From positions 15,062,601 through 15,126,600 of the forward strand of contig JBBMOA010000004.1 of NCBI GenBank assembly GCA_037954235.1: a stretch of 64,000 bases of DNA, read 5' to 3'. The DNA comes from Aulostomus chinensis (Eukaryota; Chordata; Actinopteri; Syngnathiformes; Aulostomidae). Below the pieces are notes generated by a model. It was not told the origin of the DNA, ran no database searches, and saw nothing but the letters and a program-made list of their open reading frames with translations. Position numbers and translations under genes: made by a program. This document shows positions 1 to 13,363 of this stretch, piece by piece (the stretch's first letter is position 1; each line of letters begins with the position of its first letter).

Positions 1-2411
1 GAAACCACCTTTTAGTTCCATTAAGCCCTCATGTGGACTATAAAAGTAGAAATTATTAAACTTCCTGAAGTGGAAGTGAAGCTAATGGTGCTGCTAGCTT
101 GTTGTTTGTAGCTGGCCAGTGTCACTTCACTTCTTGTTTGCACTCTGTCCTCTATCTTTATGGTGTTTTTTAACGTGGAATCTCCAATAAAAGTGGACCT
201 TGTTGATTTCATGTTTAAGTAATTGTGGTAACCTTGTTTAGTATTATTGTTATATGGCTGCCGGTCCACTAGGTGGCGCAAGTGGGTAGTTCTCTGTTGG
301 TGGTATGCCTGTTACAATGAAAAAAGGAGAGTAATGAGTTCGTCAGAAACAAAATAAACTCCCGTGTTCACCAAGAAGTTCTCCCGTGAGTTACTACAGC
401 AATATAAAATTATTCAGTGGTTTCCTAAAAGCCTTCACATTTTTTTAAGCCAAACAACATGTTGATAAACTCCTCCATGTTGACTAGCAAAAACCTGCCG
501 TTCACTTTCCTTTTCTTAACTTTTACTGGAGAGTCTACATAATAAATAAGCAAGTATCTGTTGATGTAGTCATGCCAACTGGAAAAAATACATTTAAATT
601 ACATGCGGGCCTTTTGCTAGCAGAGTTGCTAAAAGGTAACAGGCTAGTTAATGCTCCAACTACATTTTGAATTCATATTATAGTTACACCCCCCCCCCCC
701 CAAAAAAAACCCACTGTAGCCTTCATACAGATAAACGGGTGCAGTGCAAGTTTTGCAAACCTCTACTTGTCCTTGCATCCGTTTGATAAACCTGCATGCG
801 TGTCGAGTTATTGGGTCCTACACTACTCTGGCTAGTTAATCAACAATGAGGGGTGAAATACGATCGTTTCAAATGATTATTAATTCGGAAAAGATGCCAC
901 GGCAGCCTCATTAATCACACAATATAAATCACATGGTTAACAAGTGAAGATGTGAGATTTAAAAAAAAGAAGAAAAAAAAAAGAATGATTCATAGTGGAA
1001 GAGGACAGGGGTGCTGAATATGGAAATTGAGATAATAAATATTCCCTGTGAGCTGTTCAGAAACAAAAATAAGACTGGATTCTAGAAGTGAGTAACGTGG
1101 GAGAAGGCAGAAGGAGCCCTTCTACTCAATGACACTACTGTCACTTACAATTGGCCTGTTACATAATTTCGCACTTTCGCCCGTGGCTAGGGACTCAGAT
1201 GATCGTGACACACCCAAACACGAGTACACAGGAAACAGAAACAAACACTACTGTTTATGCTTTACAAGCGTGAAAAAACAAAATCCCTTCCAAAATCGTA
1301 CATCGACAAATTTCGACAACGTCTTTGTCTGCAGGCCTGCTAACATTAGCAGTGGTTGCGTGGGGTTATGCGATCTACCATCAACTATTTTGCCAAGCGA
1401 GCCAAAATATTGCCGTTTCACAGGACCTCAGAGTAAATCGAACAGGAAAACGGTCCATAATGAGTGATTAAGTTTCTGACTCAGAAAAGTAGGAAAAAAC
1501 AGTAAATCTCCCATAAATCATTGCTTATCATTTTATCACATTTATTCTCAATATTAAACTAAAATTTGTTCAACCTCCAGTCACTTAGCTCCCACGGAAA
1601 CTGCCAAGAGCCCCCTTCACACTTTGAAGACCTCTGCTCTAGGTTAGTCATCAACACATGTACTCTGAGGAGGAAATCTGGTGCGGGTACCCTGACACAC
1701 TCGATTGTCAACCAGTTCAGCACACGAGACAAAATAACAGTGGTAGCTTGCATTTGTCCCCGAGGGAGAAACCGAAAGATGTTGTACTGTGGATATGGAG
1801 ACCAATTTCTTCATTCCAGACTGCCACATTGTTCTAAATACATTTGTGTTGAGTGATCGGTGTAAATATTAATATTTTTGCACCAATATATGCTGAATAT
1901 TTCTTCAGTATGTACTCATGAAGGACAACACACCGGGAAATCTTCTATGAAACATGATGAGTGTCTTCTCTCCAGATTAGGAGCTAAATATTCACACCTA
2001 ATTATTACTATTGCTTTACTCCAGACACTCGAAAGCTCCAGCACCCTGCTGACCTTGAGCAGGTTGGATGTGGATGTGTACAGATGACGGGTAAACCTTG
2101 AGTAGTCCGTCTCTTTACAATCATATCAACGGGCCGAAGAATTAAAGAAGACAGAAAAAAAACGGACATATGGAAAGTAGTGTGTGGGTTGCAGTTGGAT
2201 CATAAAGTCCAGTAATGTAGAGTGTGTGTGGTTGTGTGTGCCAGTGGCTGGCGCTGCATCGTGACCATCTGACAAGTAGCACGGTGATGACACAGAGGTG
2301 TAGTTGTAATGGAGGCTGAACACAGTTGTAATAAGCATGTGTGAAAATGACCTGAGGGGTTATGAAGATGGAAGGATACGCTCAGCTATCAGCAGGAGAG
2401 CTACGGACAAC

Positions 2412-2413
2412 GG

Positions 2414-2446
<33 letters not shown>
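2412..2446. repeat. (CG)n(CA)n microsatellite
   Basis: A short CG run passes into a CA run of about 12 copies; alternating purine-pyrimidine. Confidence 0.95.
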
Positions 2447-3932
2447 CATGTCAACTCCACTAAGAAACATGTGCTTACTTCAGGTCATGAAGTGATTAAA
2501 GCCTTTTCGACCATTTTTTACCACCTCAACTTAAGGTAGCTTCACCCAAAAGTGTATTTTGCCTTTCAAGTACTGAAAAATAGGTGTCTTGAGCTCTCAA
2601 GATAGGTTTCCCCCTCTTGCGTTACTTCTTTGAGACTCCAGAATGCAGAAAAAGCCAGCCATACCTATTTAGCATGAAGCTACTGGTCACTGATAGCCAA
2701 CAACAGCGAAATGGCTGAAAAAATATCCCTTTAATAACTCTCCAGTACATTGTTGAGTATAATTCCACATCTTCATCCAGCTGTAATCTACAAAAACTTT
2801 GATTTGAGCTAAAACTAAAATAATTTACTCTTATTCGGACTCAGAACTTGTTCATGGAAGCGCCGGGCGAGCTCAGCTGAAGCATTCAGTTGACCCAACT
2901 TGCTTGCCCTGACGCACGGTTGCGTTGAAATTAGAAAGGTTGCAGTTTATTTGCTTTTAACTGAAATCAAAGTGTTTGTAGATTACTTAACATAAACCCT
3001 TACCATAGAGATGATATGGATTAGACTGGAGATGTGTTGCTACAGGTGTTGTTAGCTTTGAGTTGTTAGCTTCAAGCTAAATATACATGGTTAACTCCTT
3101 CTGCATTCTGGAGATGAGTTTAAAAAACAAAACATCTTAGTCAGCTCTACTTGTCCATCGTTAGTAATTAAAAGCCAAAAGGAAACACTTTTTGGGTGAA
3201 GCAACACTTCAAGGACAATTTTAACCCTCACTTGGATCATAAGATTCCAAAATTTCCACCCGTTGGTTTGAAGCAACGTACCCATTAAGATGCTCTGAGA
3301 CCTGCGAGTACGCAATTTCCGAAAAAAAACCTCTTAATTGTTGAGATGTGAAGAATGACGCACAGTTTAAAAGTATTCCATAAAGGAAACCTCACTTTGT
3401 TGTAGCCTGTAAAAGGGAGAGTTGGAGGGGAATCCAAATGTGAATCCCAATCAGCTGATTAGAACATCCTGGGAAGGCATCCAACTTATTTCAAGGACAC
3501 CGAATGCAGACGTAATCACGGGGGGGGCACAAAAAGGAAGTGTAGAGAGACAGAGAGGAAGATTTCTCAGTGTTTGGCAGCCAGCTTTGCAAATGAAATA
3601 GGACATGTATCAAGTGGCATAAGAGTGAAAAAAGGAAGAAAAAAAAATTTCTACGCTGTGAGCTTTGCCACAGGGACTGTGACTTTAACACAAACACACT
3701 CTCGCACACAGTGTCACAGTATCTCAGCACGTCACAGTGTGTGCCTGTCTCAGGCTGACAGGTGCCACACAGAGTTGATGCAAACGGGCATCAGACAAGC
3801 CTCGGATCTCCTGCCAAGGCCGCGACGTTCTCCTCTCATCTCTTCTCGTTGCATCCACGCCAATCTGCCTAATGAGCGAGAAGACACGCGCACGCAGCCG
3901 TGAGATCCAGTACAGTAGGTGCATGTGATGTG

Positions 3933-3969
3933 ACACACACACACACACACACACACGCGGGCGGGCGGG
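3933..3969. repeat. (AC)n plus (GGGC)n microsatellite
   Basis: Twelve AC units are followed by three GGGC-type units. Confidence 0.95.
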
Positions 3970-4565
3970 CACGCTCACACACATATGACGACTCTCACAC
4001 CCCAAGTGTTTCTTCCTCTCTCAAACACATTCAAACTCTGATTCATCTCCACTATGCATGCATGCACACACACAAGCAAGATAACGAATCCCTTTTTGAC
4101 CACCCACACTGGATCAGCGGGGATGATAGATTCCAATCAGCAGGACTAATGTGGGAGAGAAAGACAATAGCACATTTGTCTTCACACACCCTTCTATTAA
4201 TATGCTTAGGATATTAGAGGGAGGGATGAAAGGATGGGAGGATGATAGGTGGAGAGAAGGGGGGGAGCATCGAATTCAAGAGAGGAAAGCGTAGAAGACC
4301 AAAGTTGACTGTGAAAATGCAAAAGGGTTGGAAAAAAAGAGGGAAAGGAAAGACAAAGCAAGCAGAAGGGATAAGAAGAGAAGGGAGGAGGGTGGAGAAA
4401 GGGCGTGGCAATTAGAGGAGGAAGAGGTGAATGACACATCTCTCCTTCAGCATCGCTAAAAGCCACAAGGACGCCAGCCTTGTCTAGACAAAGTCCCCTA
4501 ATCAAGTTACCAGTCCTTCCTCCACACAAGATGGAACACCAGGGTGTGTCCAAGTGTCATCTTGG

Positions 4566-4566
<1 letters not shown>

Positions 4567-4628
<62 letters not shown>
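4567..4628. repeat. (CA)n microsatellite, about 30 copies
   Basis: Pure CA repeat, one of the longest in the window. Confidence 0.98.
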
Positions 4629-4630
<2 letters not shown>

Positions 4631-5722
4631 GGGATACACATTTCCATGGAAACGCTGACAGTGCTGGCCAGCCAGAGTGGCATCAGTATGGCAGCCAGTC
4701 CTTGAAGATAGATAAAGCGAGAAAACACCAGTCCAGCTTTTGAGTTAACCGGAATTCAATGCATGCCCCACCCACGTAGAATGCGAGAGGACAGTTAGGT
4801 GTATATACGGACTGTTACTACTTTTACAACAAAATCTTAGCTTTGGTTGTTTTTCAGGACAATATGAATAAACAACATCATTAGAGGTCCCACGAAATAA
4901 AAAAAAATACTAAACCCCAATTTTAATCTGTTAATTTTTCATTCATCTCTTGATTTACACCCCAAAACAAGGATTTTATGCCAAAATTTTCCTCAACAAC
5001 AGAAAAAAAACAAAAACAAACTCCAACATTCAAATGATGACACTGCATTGCCTTGCACTCGGGGGCATGTCTAACTCAAACGCTTTCTGATCCTTGTGAC
5101 TCTCCCCATCTGTCATATGACGCGCCGCCGCTGCTTCAAATGACCTTTTTTTCCCTCTTTACATCGTGCAAGAAGCGGCACTTGAGCGGAGGATGAATTA
5201 TTTTGAGTGTCACGCAACGCCTGCAAAATGATTCATTATCCACATCCGTTAGCAGAATGCTAACCACGGACACAGAACTGTGCATTCTGCAGTTCTCTGT
5301 TGCGCATCTTAAGTGTGAAGATTTTATTTCTGTGCCTGTAGTTTGTTGTTTTTTTTTGCTCAGGCGTAAAGACTGAAAAGGACTTTGCAGTTTGAGTATG
5401 TTACCTGTTTGGATCTCACAAAGAGGTTCAAGATTTTGTCCGATTTTAGGGGTATTTGATACAAGAATTTAATGTGCTGATGCACCGAGTTCAGAGTTCG
5501 GGGACCACTTGCACACACAGAGCACATTTGTTGGATATTTGAAACTCTCCATGCAGAATTCTGAAAATCAACTTTTATGATCCAAAAAAAAAAAAAAGAG
5601 AGACCTGCAAAGGGTGCATAAAAAGGATCAAAGGGAGGAAAAGATCGAGAGAAAGAATGGGACTCAAGACAAATATAGAAAGAAGAGAGCGGAATCAGTC
5701 TAATGAATCACACCAGGAACAG

Positions 5723-5741
5723 CCCCCCCCCCCCCCCCCCC
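5723..5741. repeat. Poly(C), 19 bases
   Basis: Pure C run, one of seven runs of 16 or more C/G bases outside the probable pclo 3'UTR block. Confidence 0.95.
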
Positions 5742-7429
5742 AGCACCCCACCCCACCATCTTTCATCATCATAACTGCAGCTTGTAAAAATAACTGCATT
5801 TGGCCATTTGGCAATGACAGAGAAGCCTGCACAGTCAGAGGCCTCCAGGCTCGACACTCTCTGCTCTTACAGTCCAGTTTACTGCGCAGATTGGAAAACT
5901 ATAAAATGTCAAGTTGTCATAACGGGCCTAGCCAGGCTAACCCATCGTTAGCCACTGACATCATCAAAGGTTATGGAGTTGTTTGGAGCAGTATCTTTAA
6001 CTTGTAGATACATTCCTTGGTGTACTGTGGCGGAGAAGAGCGGGAGCGGGCATGTTCGGTTTTCCTCACCACAGCTGCTTGGCCACTGCGGATTTATTAC
6101 AGTTTTCTTGATTATTCGTCGATCCATAACATTTATTTGGCCACGTCCCGCAACTAGCAGCTCAGAGCAAGTAGAAATTTTTTGTTCCCATTTTAAAATT
6201 CCTGTTCTATTAGCATATGAAATGTAGTGCAAAGTGAAAGAAAATGCAGGACAACACATTATTTTCCAGGATATTTGGTCATTTTAATCCATTTCCAGAT
6301 TGGAAACTCCAATTTCCATCATTCCATCAATTTCCATGAGGGAACCCGGACATATCGAAACTGAGTTATTTGCAAATAAGCTTCCTGCAGTCGGTTCCGA
6401 TTCCTGTGGATTTATCATAATTAGCATCACATGTACATTCTCATTTAATATTCATTCCTTTTTACCCCCTCGACCCAAGTTTAGCATTGTGGGTTTCCCA
6501 AGGCCTTTTGTTGTTGTTTTGTTGCCACAGTCCCATCTTGTCATACCACGAGTAATTATATGTATGAATGTGAGTTTGCATGGAATGACATGACCTGTGC
6601 TATATGGTTCACTGCGTGTACCAAGACATGCCTGCATGCTTGTTTTTGTGTGGCTGTCCTTGAATTGTACTCATCAGTGTCCTAGAACAAGAGGCTAACA
6701 ACCCAGAGGGAGTGTGTGCAAGTGTGTGTGTATGAGGGTGCGATGAAATACACAAACAGAACATTCTTGCACATAGACACGAGTCCATTTAAGCTTTGCC
6801 ACTGAGAACATGTGCTTAGCGCTGCTGCCAGTTCACAGGAAACGGAAAAAGATGCAAGTAGCCACCTTTTCTCCCTGAAATATTTCCTGAAGTACAGAAG
6901 CAACAGCAACTGAAATACACTGACACAACGTCATTCCGTCTGATGCATCCTCCACCTCCCGGAGCTGCTTCTTCATTCGTTTTTGGACATTGAAGCGCAC
7001 TATTTTTCCACAATAGCGCCCTCTGTGCAACAGGGAAAACACGGATTGCCTGAAAAACTGGAGGGTAAAGGTTCCTGTTCATGTAAATTGTATTAAACTC
7101 ATTCATGAAGAAAAATACGAAGGCATAGCAGTAGAAATAACTAACCAAGTGTCTCGTATGCAGTACTCGTGATTGCGCACCTCTAACGCAGGGTCGTCAT
7201 GGCAACATTTAAACATACCTATACTATCAGTGGTGGCTACTCAATTCCCATGTGTGCCAAAAACGCTTCCTTGTGAATTCTACATGCACAGACAACAGTG
7301 TTTATATTCTCCTGACGGTTGGTTTGTTATTGACACGTTAATATTCCGGCTACTGTCTTATTGGACACTGGAATACTGGAATATGGTCTTTACTGGGTTA
7401 CAGAAAGTGTTTTCCAAGGGAGTTTTAGG

Positions 7430-7652
7430 GCCACACTGAGAAACAAGAAATTCTGAGATTTTGAGATCAGAGTCTTTATGAGAAAAAAAAGTCAATATTT
7501 CATGGTATATTTTATTCAAGGAACTGTCTATTCTGAAGAAAAGACTGTTTTTTTTAAATTCTGTTCTATTTTAGGTACTGTATTATCCTTTTCTCATAAA
7601 ATGAGAACTTTAATCTTGAATTCTCAAAAAACAAGTTTTCCCTCAATGTGAT
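7430..7652. repeat. Imperfect inverted repeat, about 220 bp
   Basis: CACACTGAGAAACAAG with TTTTGAGATCAGAG and TTATGAGAAAA (7432-7487) is mirrored by TTTTCTCATAAAATGAGAAC and TTCTCAAAAAACAAG...CTCAATGTGATC (7590-7652). It could be a small MITE or a hairpin-forming repeat. The words resemble the AAAGTCAAAATTATGAGA array at 52 kb. Confidence 0.45.
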
Positions 7653-9789
7653 CCCAATACTTCATTGTAGGTGTTAACGTACGACAGTAGTCCAGTTATT
7701 ACAGGAACAAGGTTTGTGTACCAGTAAGTGTTGGGACCACTGTTGGCACCGTCAGAATATTTGACGAATCTAGAATCTGACCCAAATGGAAGACTGCGGG
7801 CTAGCGTAGGTTCTCCCGCGCACATGGAAGGACGGGGGCGAGTTGAAGTGCTGCACTCTGCAACTTCACCGCCAGCTGTCCCTCGATCCTACACACTGGT
7901 GCTTCAAGAGCGTGCAGTCATTTCTCATTTGATGTCAGGCTTGAATTGTGCAAATCTCACGGGCCACCAATACAGGGCCGAATCTGGGCGGGGGGGTGGA
8001 TGAATTTGTTGTTCAGTCGCCTCCCAGCTGTGTACCCGCCCATGATAGAAATCTTTATTCTACCATATTTAATTATTGAAAGCCAATTCTACTTTGCCTG
8101 ATGGCCTGTCAAGTGTGTTTTACTGCTTTGTGTTCTCCCAGTTTGGCTCCAGAAGGAGGAGATGAACAGCAATCAAACCTGTATTTGATCCATATTTGAT
8201 CAGCTGTGAGAAACAAATAGTTACAATACCAAGCGGTGGACGAAGAACCTGGCAAGGCAAACTTGATTCATTCAAACCAAGGCTAGTCTGCTCTCCAACA
8301 GGGACTGAATTAGTACTCGGGGGTGCTCGACCCCTTCTTGTGGGATGTTCATGAATATTGCTGTTGCGCCTAAAATATGCAGAATGACAAAACAACAACA
8401 ACAAAAAAACACGATAGCAGCATTGATCCGGCAAATTGAGTAAGAATGTATTTTTGTTTCCGTATATTTGTGGCAGCATCTTCCATAAACTTTAAGTCAT
8501 ATTATACAATAGATATTGCATCTCTGTTATTGTAATATGTTCTTGTTTGTCTGAAGGAAAATATTAATAAAGCAGATCCACGCTGGAGGCTCTGGGTCGC
8601 TGCATTTAGGCACAGTGCTGCTTGGGCCAGAGCGCTAATGTGCCGATGTTAGAGTGGGCAATTTGTTTACTAGCTTAGCACGCTGCACGCTAATTAGCGT
8701 TGAAGATAGGTAACACTTGAGTTAGACAGTCGGGCTGCAAGATTTTGGAAAAATATCAAATTGCTTTTTTTTTCCCTTCTTGACAGATATTGCAATTGTA
8801 ATCATGATTTGCGATATTAAAGGGGCCGTTAATTTTTGCACAAGTATTCTCATTTTCAATGATTATTGTGTGGGGATCTGCATTAATCACAAATGCTCTG
8901 TAGGCAGTACAATATTTAACACTTGGAGTGAGTTTCGGATAAGCTTACAGATGCATGCCTTCGTACCATTCATGGACATTCAAGATTCAAATAAATACAG
9001 ATGTTAAAGTTATTTTGAATCTTTTTTGTTGTCAATTTCTTCATCATAAACCATACTGAATCATCATTTTCAGGATTTCAACCCTCGAAATACCAATTTT
9101 TTTTGATGCCACCATCTGTCTTGAATGAAAAAAAAAAAAATCACACTATAAATAAAAATGTATTTTAACACACAATTAACCCTGGGGAAATATCGTGCCT
9201 TCCTGTGGTTTTAAAATCCGCAGCACGCCAGGCCATTTGGTTCAATTTTGAGTCATTTATCACTTTTTTTTTAACTTGGTTGAAAATAAAACAAAAGAAT
9301 GGACATCAAAATGATTCATCATGAACAGAAAAATTATGAAGCAATTATTACCTGCACTATTAAGCAGCAGGTAATGTAATATTTCAGCAAAATTCTGCCG
9401 CTGACTGACCCGCAAACAGACGGTTGCACCCCAGGAGCCGCAACACTATGAATTACAAGTAACCAATGAAGCAGTGCCTGGAAAAAACAAACAAACAAAC
9501 AACAACAAAAGAAAAACTAAAGAAGCGGTGATTAAAGTAAAGCGCGAGTGTGTGAAAATCTGCAACTCTGTAAACAGCCTAAATGGGATACGAGTTGTTG
9601 CCTGAGTCCATTGCGACAGTGTGTGTAAGTGTCCAGAGAGGTCAGCGAGCCCAGAGATGATCGGGCGAGAAAGGAGCAGCAGCTGGTGACCAGAGTAACG
9701 AGGGGTTCTGCAGCCTTCTGGCCTATGGCTCGCTGCTATCTGGGCTGCATGTCGACAAGAATAGCCCAGACAACGGTGGGCGTGCGCAC

Positions 9790-9815
9790 GCGTGTGTGTG
9801 TGTGTGTGTGTGCGT
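9790..9815. repeat. (GT)n microsatellite
   Basis: GT repeat with CG flanks, about 85 bp from exon 6 on its intron 6 side. Confidence 0.95.
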
Positions 9816-9900
9816 GTGTTTATGGGGCAGGGTTGCTTTTCTTATTAACTACAATAGAGAGTATTTTCTAACAAAGTGTGTGCGTGTTTTTTCAACTTAC

Positions 9901-10024
9901 AGCCTTCGTATATATCCGTGGGGATGTGGACAGCTGTGGTGTTGTACGAGACCGGCCGTTTGAAGTCCGGGTCTATGTGGAAATCCTCCGGAACGTATCG
10001 GTTCTTCTTCTGCGTCTGATTGAG
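9901..10024 (-). CDS. cacna2d1: cacna2d1 exon 6: segment ending HIPTDIYEG
   Basis: The exon is 124 nt, 41 codons plus one base. It reads LNQTQKKNRYVPEDFHIDPD, then FKRPVSYNTT, then AVHIPTDIYEG, and ends with T| of a split codon, probably Ser as in mammals. The AVHIPTDIYEG motif is identical to human alpha2delta-1 (alpha2delta-2: AVQIPTDIYKG). The first half, which in mammals reads DPEKNDSEPGSQRIKP, is divergent and about four residues shorter. Two N-glycosylation sequons, NQT and NTT, are visible. The acceptor is GTTTGCAG|CTCAAT and the donor GAAGGCT|GTAAGT, phase 1. It is the last exon in the window; I did not find the next one (mammalian STIVLNELNW) in 1-9900. Confidence 0.94.
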
Positions 10025-10693
10025 CTGCAAACGGAAATAAAAACCTGGAGTTTTTGAAAGCACCCGCAACTTTTTTTTTTTTTTTAATCTAAAGAGGTGT
10101 CTTCGCAACACACCGAATTGGCAGCTTCATGTTATTGCTGATGACAAGCTGTCAATGTTGAGTATTAACCAAAGTGTCACAACTGACAGATGCAGAGAGA
10201 TACACAAAGTTAAGGCAAGAGACAGCGAGATTGAATTAAAAATTTTTTAGGTGGTGAGACGGAGATGCAGGCATCCACACAGAAGAAGGAGGAGGAGGAG
10301 GATGGGGGGGGCTGTCAGTCAGATACCGAGTGACATCAGTGTGCTGTGGGTGTGTGGTTTTTATCCCCACTGGGACACTGGAGAGGAATTAGATGCTGAT
10401 CCCTGTTTATCAGAGCAGACAGATGACGTCTGAGGCCAGGGGAGGCACACACGCTCACGCGCACATACAAGTGTTCCACACATTAAAAAAAAACAAAAAA
10501 AACAACCCTATGTGAATCTAACAAAAGTATTCGTGATTCAAGGGGGTTTCTTGTGGGCTATCAGTAAAATCTAATATCAGGTTGCTATGGCAATAATCTC
10601 TTAAGGGGGTGTGTTGAGTTTGCATGCGGGGTTTTATTTGATTATCAGCATATCTAATCACACCCTCACAATATTAAAAAAAGTTCCACTCAC
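10025..10693 (-). other. cacna2d1 intron 5
   Basis: A short 669-bp intron between exons 5 and 6 with consensus GT and AG ends. It contains a (GGA)n-like stretch near 10281-10306 and A-rich runs; I see no additional exon. Confidence 0.85.
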
Positions 10694-10729
10694 ATCGTCT
10701 TTGGCGTTGTAGTAAACAATTTTCTCGGC
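10694..10729 (-). CDS. cacna2d1: cacna2d1 exon 5: 36-nt small exon with the YYNAKDD motif
   Basis: The exon is 36 nt, 12 codons, phase 0/0, reading AEKIVYYNAKDD. Human alpha2delta-1 has SNEVVYYNAKDD, with the last eight residues VYYNAKDD identical. The acceptor is TTTCCAG|GCCGAG and the donor is GACGAT|GTGAGT. It is separated from exon 6 by a short 669-bp intron (10025-10693). An ordinary ORF search would miss an exon this small; it is secured by exact motif identity and by perfect phase joins to exons 4 and 6. Confidence 0.93.
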
Positions 10730-13303
10730 CTGGAAAGAGAAACAAGAGACGGTAAGAGATGAAACGGGGGAAATGCACACCTTTAAACGCACGGTTAATG
10801 GAGAAGTCTCAATCCCACCGAGCTCTTCTGTGTCCTTGTTGCTGAAGTAGAACCGTGGAGCTGGAAATGAAAAGTTTAGCCCTGAAGGAGGAATTGAAGG
10901 ACAGGGAGTGGGCGTCATGAGAATGGCGTGGGTTAAATCCTGAGAGACACGTAATGATAATCTCAGATAATCTGCACAGGTTCCTCCCCATGGATGTCCA
11001 TGAAGAGAGAAGTTTATGAGACTTGCGCGTTTAATTCAGCATGCAAATCCTCGCAAATAAGCACTTTTACGAGGCATAAATCCAACCGAATGGAAGTCCA
11101 AAGCGAACGTTACGCTTTGGCAGAATGCACGATCTCAACGTCACAACCACGTCTCTTTTGTTTTCAGCGTTATGTTCAATGTCCACGTCCTACACCAAGA
11201 GCCAAGAGTTTTAGTGGCTATGTTGAACTCGAGTCAGGTTGGAAAACTTCTGATGGACTAAAATGGAAACCAGTGGTGGAACAAGAACGTCCTCTGGAAG
11301 ATTCATCGATTACTTTTTACGTCACCATCTCGTTCATAGGCGAGGGTCCAGGTTTAGGTCTGATGCTGGTCGCAAATTTAAGGAAGGCAGGGGGGTCAAG
11401 AGGGTCACCAGATATTAGTTTCCTCTATCATAACCTTTGTGATCTGGTCAAACCAAAAAAAGCCAACAGGTGAACATATGGAAAGATCAGCAACTGTGGC
11501 TATAATTTAGTTCTTGCTATATTCCAGTCCATCATACACTGGTTTTTGTTTCACACTGAGTTAGTGGTGTTGTTTGGCTCTCACATCGTTGAGCTTCGTG
11601 TCAGTGTGCAGCCTAACAATGCGCTGACGAACTCGCCTCGCCGCTGACATGGGGATGCCCTGGAGCCACCGGGGTAGTTCAGACTCCCACCACCTGCCTC
11701 CCACCTCTGGAGCTGCAAGGCCAACAGGAAATCAACTCCAACAGACCTGCGAGTCCCTCCTGCTTCGGGTACCTTCGCTCGCAGGTTGAAGCTGTGTGGG
11801 GAAGCAACGTCATGGCGTTGCCGTTTGGATATCTGGGGAATGTGAAGGTCGATATCTAACAGACGGTTAGCACGTGCTAATATGCACACGCAAGCAAGGG
11901 ACCATCCAGAGGAGCTGATAATGGGAGCCGGTTTCATGATGTTCTCTGTCACGTTCTGTTACCGAGCATCTTAAAAGGTGACGATCACACTACGGTCGCA
12001 CTATCGGAGCCTTCAGGGGAGGCTACTGTGTGCTGGAACACTTAATGTGTGAGAGGTGGAGAAAAGGAAGGAGGGATGAAAAACATAATATGCTACTACT
12101 TCAATGTGCCATCCACTCACTGACTCCTCCAACACAATCTGCTTCCACGAGCTATGTTCTCATTCCTTGGAATCACTGAAGCTGCAAACATCGATTTGAT
12201 ACAAATTCTAACATTTTCAGATGAAATTATTAGACGTACCTGATTTAAGAAGCCACGTTTTTAACAGTTCCACCCCAAAACCTTCATATACAAACAAAAA
12301 ACATGAAGTAAATAAATCCCATGTTGCACGATGAGTGGAACTAAATTGCTGTTCTTGGTTTAACTAGTAACTCACCGCCGGAAAGTTTAACTGTCTCGGA
12401 TATGCGGAAATTCCCAAAATATCAATCAGAAAAAGCAGCGTTTGCTGGCTGAGATCTGAGGCTAAATGGATATCGAACAGAAATATCGCAAAGAAATGAA
12501 TCAATCCCCATAGAGGCACGAGCCCATCCTCGTTTCCTCAATGCGCAACAGCATACAAGGACTTGAATAATGGGGGGGAGAAAAAAAAAATCTTAATGGA
12601 AAATTCTCATTAAGGTTTGGCACGCAACGCTGAGGACTTTTTAAAGCTAATAGGCTAAATGCTGCAGTTGTTTGAAGTTCTCCCCAACCACAACGTACAC
12701 ACACAATCTCATTTGTCATTTGTTAAATGGCTGCCAAGAGCCTGAGGCTTTTCTTATTGCACAGCAAGAGAGAGAAATTCACAATTTGCATTTATTATGA
12801 CAAAAAAAAAAGAAAAAGAAAAAAAGAAAAAAAGGCCAAAACTACAAGACAACAGCAAGCGAGTAGCTAAGAGAGCTGCATTGTTGCGCTTGGGGAGGCT
12901 GCAGTTGTGGGAAGAAATTGAATGAGACGTATGGCAGTGTTTTCATATAATCTGCTGGACTTTCTCTTTTAATCTATTTGAAACACTGTGATTAATGGAG
13001 CAGGGGGAGAGAGAGGGAGAGGGAGAGAGAGAGCAGTCTGTGTGCGAGAGTGTTGATTATAAGCGTGCCTTATTGTTTCTATTATGTAAATCAGGAAATT
13101 CAATCAAGCTTATAGTCATCACAGCGCTATTGTCAGTATAATAAGATTTGCCATCCAATTATTACAATCATACTGGATGATGAATAGAGTTTCCCCTCCC
13201 TCTACTCGGCTTACGGAGTTCACGGCACCACTTGATCTATATGTAACTCAGCCAGTGTTAATGAAAATATCAGATCAGTCTCAGCGGCTCGCTGCTGACT
13301 CAC
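10730..13303 (-). other. cacna2d1 intron 4
   Basis: About 2.6 kb with no recognised exon. A 159-codon plus-strand open frame at 10994-11473 has no recognisable domain and is probably chance. A-rich (12800-12835) and GA-rich (13004-13034) tracts are present. Confidence 0.8.
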
Positions 13304-13363
13304 CTCGCTGTCGTCCCTCCAGTCGTGATCCGTTTGAAAGTTCTCTGCCGCTGTCGCCAGCCT
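13304..13363 (-). CDS. cacna2d1: cacna2d1 exon 4: N-terminal alpha2 segment
   Basis: The exon is 60 nt, 20 codons, phase 0/0, reading RLATAAENFQTDHDWRDDSE. The human alpha2delta-1 equivalent is SLALEAEKVQAAHQWREDFA. Alpha2delta-2 has RLADAAENFQKAHRWQD, so this one exon looks more D2-like, which probably reflects ancestral residues. The H-W-(R/Q)-(E/D)D core is shared. The acceptor CTCTCTCAG|AGGCTG has a good pyrimidine tract and the donor is AGCGAG|GTGAGT. It continues the acidic helical stretch leading to the YYNAKDD motif of exon 5. Confidence 0.9.

Larger units (their letters stand above)
1..9900 (-). other. cacna2d1 intron 6, 5' part (incomplete)
   Basis: I found no exon here on either strand. 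It holds microsatellites (2412-2446, 3933-3969, 4567-4628, 9790-9815), a 19-base C run (5723-5741), a purine-rich stretch (4201-4430) and an imperfect inverted repeat (7430-7652). The downstream coding exon with the ELNW motif expected in this family was looked for and not seen, so intron 6 exceeds 9.9 kb. Confidence 0.7.

Noticed and set aside
1..9900. A further cacna2d1 exon (mammalian STIVLNELNW or FGSATG region)
   Set aside because: I looked for minus-strand equivalents of these motifs and found none; the intron simply continues past the window.
10830..10918. Minus-strand APRFYFSNKDTEELGG next to exon 5 as another exon
   Set aside because: No matching segment in the alpha2delta family between exons 4 and 5, and exons 4-5 already join in frame.
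10994..11473. 159-codon plus-strand open frame in intron 4
   Set aside because: No recognisable domain, no splice context, and antisense to the gene; probably chance.
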